From Leuctra nigra (Eukaryota > Arthropoda > Insecta > Plecoptera > Leuctridae), in the NCBI GenBank assembly GCA_934045905.1, contig OW203765.1, positions 23,100,159 through 23,164,158 on the forward strand: a DNA stretch of 64,000 bases, given 5' to 3'. The stretch's first letter is position 1. Each line of letters starts with the position of its first letter. Under the pieces are notes generated by a model, which was given only the letters and a program-made list of their open reading frames with translations, ran no database searches and was not told where the DNA came from. The translations under genes and the position numbers were made by a program. Positions 60,321 to 64,000 of this stretch are shown piece by piece.

Positions 60321-62559
60321 GCACGGCGTGGTTGAGTCGCTAATTGCAGTGTTTGGGTGTTAAATGAAGATGTTGGTAGAAGGATGTACAAACAGTGATT
60401 GATGACTTCGATTGATTGGTTATTTAATGGTGTTTGATATGTGAATGAGAGAAGTTGAGAAGTTTTGATGGAGAATTGAATGATGTCTATTGTAATATTA
60501 TATATTATAAGTGTTATACAACAGTTAACTGGTTGTCCAAAATTGTTAGACAAAATGTATTTTGTGGAAGACGATATAGTTTATTGGGTAGAAAATTGGT
60601 TCAGTAATAAATGACCAACTATCAAAGTCCAATGCTCACCTTCATTTTCTGTCGAATGCAAAAGAAAAGAAGTCGAATTCAAAAAGTGACTAAATAGTCG
60701 GTTGTTAAGAGCTCGAACTTCATGTATTTTGTGATTCAAGTGTAAGATTTTTTTTATCTGATTTAAATTTAAATAAAATAAAATAATAAAATATTAAGAG
60801 AACATTATTTCTATTGCCTAGTGTTATACAGTGTTCTCTTGTCAATGTCCTCACTTGATTAATTTCTAACATGTGAGGGGTTCTGCAATCATGGATTGCA
60901 TTAGATTATTGATCCTAGGACACTAATGGATTTCGTCACCCTTTTACATTTAAAAAAGTTCACGAATTAAGTTTACTACCGAGGAGGTTATTGATAACAT
61001 TGTGTATTAAATTATATTGATATTTTTAATATTTTTAAGATTTTACGAAAATAGGGAAAGCAAAGGAGCATTTCTTTCGTTTGCTTTTAGAGAATATTAT
61101 GAAAACACTTTAAAAAAAAATAATCTCTAAAACTTGGTAAATCTAACACTGAAATTAATTAATTATATATGAAATCCACGATAAAACCGCTCTTCCCTTA
61201 GGCAAAGCAAAGGTAGTTCTAAATACAACCCCTAATTGAATAAGCTACAACCCCAAGTATTCTCTACATGAATCATCCCTGCGAACCCTACTTTTGTCTA
61301 CCCCTGGACCGATCTCCCACGTTTTGTGGGTTAAACACACAGTTCATTGATTTGTCCGCGGGGCGCGCCTCGGTCGTGCTAATACCTGTAATCAGTCGAG
61401 ATGACGGACAAACAGCCTCAACCCCCTCCCCCTCCCCCTCCTCCCCGCCCCCTCTGCCCGTGAGAAGATGATCGAAGTCTATCACTCAAACATCGGGAAG
61501 TGACCACAACGATTTCGTCTTCAAGGAATTATAGTTCTATTATCTAAATCTTAAGTAGTGGTCGAGGCAATGGTTCTGGAGAAGAAATTCTAATTATTGT
61601 AAAACCTTTTGGATAACAATTAGAATCCCGCAAGCATTGTTAATTGTTGGAGGTTGCTGTATTTGGGTGCTCAACCTCAGATGAAGATTTAGAACAAAAA
61701 ACATTAAAACACAAACCTTAAAAAACTTATTTTATAGTTTTTCAACCTGCATTATGTGAAGTCAACTCAAATCTTCAAGATTCAAATCGTCCAAATTTAA
61801 TTTTGTTTTCGTGTGTCACTTTCATGTTTAAGGTTAGGTTAGCATTATATATTTTTGTCAAAACCATCGTACTAAACAGCAATTAGCATTCAATTTTTTT
61901 GTTAATATTTGATCTTTACACAAGATGTGATTAAATATTAAGAAGTTGTGATCTCTATTTCAAAGTTTGCTTCAATTCTAGTGTCTACTCATCTCAAATT
62001 GTCCAATTTCAGTTGGCAAAATACAACTGATGCCTAACCAAGAATTGCCAAGATTTGGATTTTTTCTACTATAGAACACTAAAGAAATTGGGCAATTTAA
62101 ATCTAAAGATTTGAATTGCCCATACATTTGGTAAAAATCAACACTATTAGCAATAATTTCGTAGTTACTTTGGACCTAAGCTTTTCGGTTATATACTATG
62201 GTTATGCATGAAATAAAAGGATAATTGAGAGACAAAACTAAACTGTAGAGTCTATAGATATATATACATTTGTAATTTTGCTTATTGCTTAAAGTGTCCA
62301 CCAACACTCATATTGCTAGGCTATGCGGCAATACTAATACGACAAAAGTCATTGTCTATGACAAGAAAACACCTCAACTGTTGACCTGTCAACCATGTAA
62401 TATCCATCTTGAACTCTTGCGCCCCAGGTCCCGCGGGGCCGACGTTCCGCCACTGATCACGTGGTATTAACGGGAAGTCTGGGAACTCTGTTGGAGGCAG
62501 AACAGTAATTATTACTCGGAGATACAATCTCCAGCAGTGCTGGTTAATTGAGACTCACT

Positions 62560-62950
62560 GGAGTGGCAAACTATGAGGGGAACATCTTCCGGTCGAGCAG
62601 GCGAGTTGTGTGAAGATGAGTCTTTAAGACGCTTGACCAGTGGTCAGAACATGGAGCCAGAACATCGTCGTCGTCCATGGAGTGACGCCTGGAGTGGCAA
62701 ACTATGAGGGGAACATCTTCCGGTCGAGCAGGCGAGTTGTGTGAAGACGTCTTCGAGACGCTCGACCAGTGGTCAGAACATCGGCGTCGTCCATGGAGTG
62801 ACGCCTGGAGTGGCAAACTATGAGGGGAACATCTTCCGGTCGAGCAGGCGAGTTGTGTGAAGACGTCTTCAAGACGCTCGACCAGTGGTCAGAACATCGG
62901 CGTCGTCCAGGAGTGACGTCTGGAGTGACAAACTACGAGGGAGGAGGTCC
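62560..62950. repeat. Minisatellite, 3.3 copies of a 115-131-bp unit
   Basis: Units start GGAGTGGCAAACTATGAGGG at 62560, 62691 and 62807, with a diverged partial unit at 62922. The first unit has a 15-bp internal insertion. GC-rich and CpG-rich compared with its surroundings. Confidence 0.9.
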
Positions 62951-63284
62951 AATAATAGGACATCAGTCCAAACATCATCATCGTCATGGTCATTGTCGTC
63001 GACATCGGTCAGCGTGATGGAGAGACGACACCTCCACTCACTTTCCTTTCGGACTCTGTAAAGACATACAAGGGCGTAATATTCCAGAAAAGCAACTATT
63101 TTCATTATTATAATATGTTGAGTATTTTCTACAACACTTGTAGAATTCCTTCTTATCCTAATCGAACAATGAATCTACATCTAAGCGATATTCGATGGAC
63201 TTTTATAATGTCCTTAAAGTTCTACTGCCACGTTAGCACGGGACGGACTTTATTTTCTTGAAATGCATGGAAACGTTCAATTGC

Positions 63285-63775
63285 ACCAAGCGAGAAGGGG
63301 AACAGAATCTAAATAAAAGTCTCATATTTGTAGTATTTACACTTTTTAGCAGCTTTTAATTCTCAGAAGTCTAATTAAGTCGTTCAAACATGAATGGTTG
63401 AGCTTTTTGCACCAGGTTTTTACTTCCAGTGAAGGAGAACAGAATGTACATAAATGACCTCAATTTATTGGAGGTCGAGCTGCTTTTAAATCGTCAAAAG
63501 TCCACTTTGAAGTAATATAAACATAAATTAAAGATTTTTGCTTCTAAGGGCCAGTCTTTCAATCCTCTGCTAACTTTTAAACTGTTGATTAGGATTGTAA
63601 ATTGTCATGGCAACAACCAATGACATTCCTAGAATGACCACTAACTAACTGCTAAGAGCTATTTGAGACTTTAGCAGAGTATTGAAAGACCGGGTCTAAG
63701 TGAGCTTTCGACAACTTAAAGCTGCCTAGACGGATCCATTCATGGAAGATCATTTTCTCCTTCTCTTGTGGTATA
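63285..63775. repeat. GAGAGAAGGGGAAC-family copies hosting MITE copy H
   Basis: Two left ends (GAGAAGGGGAACAGAATC at 63291 and GGAGAACAGAATGTACATAA near 63434) and one right end (TCTCCTTCTCTTGTGGTA near 63756) are present, interrupted by the MITE at 63548-63696. Confidence 0.5.
63548..63696. mobile_element. GGGCCAG MITE, copy H, nested in another repeat
   Basis: This 149-bp copy lies between TAA duplications (63545-63547, 63697-63699). It interrupts a copy of the GAGAGAAGGGGAAC family: removing it restores the family's TTTTTGCTTC-TAA-GTGAGC sequence. This fixes the 3-bp TAA target site and the PIF/Harbinger-like assignment, and shows this insertion is the younger of the two. Confidence 0.8.
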
Positions 63776-64000
63776 TAGATTACCATTAAAAACAAATTAA
63801 ACGATGAACCAATAATATATTCTGCCTCAATTCAGTACGCTTCACAGAATCTGAGCAAGAGATTCTTGCCACGTTTCACAGAATTGGTTCTCTACTTCCT
63901 GTGTATGATTTGATTTAGTTTGAAGTTGGTTTTACCAGTTGAACGCGTTGTTTTAATGAAGATGTAAGTACACAGAATAAGTCGTATGTTTTCGCGCAAT

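Larger units (their letters stand above)
47171..64000. other. Upstream region without a recognised gene
   Basis: No open frame here carries a recognisable domain. The longest (plus 51418-51786, minus 60134-60553) have AT-rich low-complexity ends and no splice or family support. The DNA is occupied by transposon-derived repeats, minisatellites, a tRNA-like hairpin and a few GC-rich islets, listed individually. Confidence 0.5.

Noticed and set aside
60134..60553. 139-residue minus-strand open frame
   Set aside because: AT-rich first half with low-complexity Ile/Leu content and no recognised family. A partial exon cannot be excluded, so the islet is listed as regulatory instead.
62571..63105. 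Several frames across 62.6-63.1 kb
   Set aside because: By-products of the CpG-rich minisatellite.
1..64000. CRISPR array, prokaryotic operon, phage or defence island
   Set aside because: Regular repeats here are minisatellites without unique spacers of uniform length. Splice sites, introns and repeats are eukaryotic, and coding density is very low.

Overview
This is animal, most likely insect, genomic DNA. It is AT-rich, gene-poor and full of small non-autonomous DNA transposons, minisatellites and tRNA-derived repeats. The one gene I can name with confidence is a SoxF-class HMG-box transcription factor on the minus strand, closest in my memory to insect Sox15. Its exon at 29387-29820 encodes the N-terminus and the first third of the HMG box, then stops at a consensus splice donor inside the box. 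I found no exon for the rest of the box, so it probably lies beyond the left edge. Hemiptera is only a guess, from the repeat style.

Layout, read along the gene (right to left). 47.2-64 kb is upstream sequence with no recognised gene: transposons, tandem repeats, GC-rich islets and a tRNA-like hairpin element. A CpG-rich patch at 46.98-47.17 kb holds a strong minus-strand donor (47106/47105), a candidate first exon. A small GC-rich exon candidate at 46250-46335 follows; its open frame joins the SoxF exon in phase. A 16 kb intron (29821-46249) leads to the SoxF exon. Everything from 29386 down to 1 is probably one intron, still unfinished at the window edge.

Mobile and repeat content. There are at least eight copies of a roughly 135-bp palindromic MITE with TWA target duplications (PIF/Harbinger-like). 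Four of these lie head to tail at 38.7-39.3 kb, and several carry a near-perfect RFX X-box. Others are an 841-bp foldback element (12945-13785), a hAT-like element with 26-base poly-G and poly-C runs (39490-40159), a roughly 500-bp element with 70-bp inverted ends (50297-50797), an abundant family with ends like GAGAGAAGGGGAACAGAATC, and four minisatellites.

Regulatory-looking content. The putative introns contain a cluster of five Su(H)/CSL-type sites (134-1572), a triple CACGTG E-box (21150-21183), a YY1/Pho plus Sp-like cluster (9143-9205), and several NRF1/CRE/ETS promoter-like islets. These are motif matches read by eye and none is proven functional. I saw no operon, CRISPR, phage or other prokaryotic-type system, and I do not claim a new biological system; the best leads are listed in the findings.
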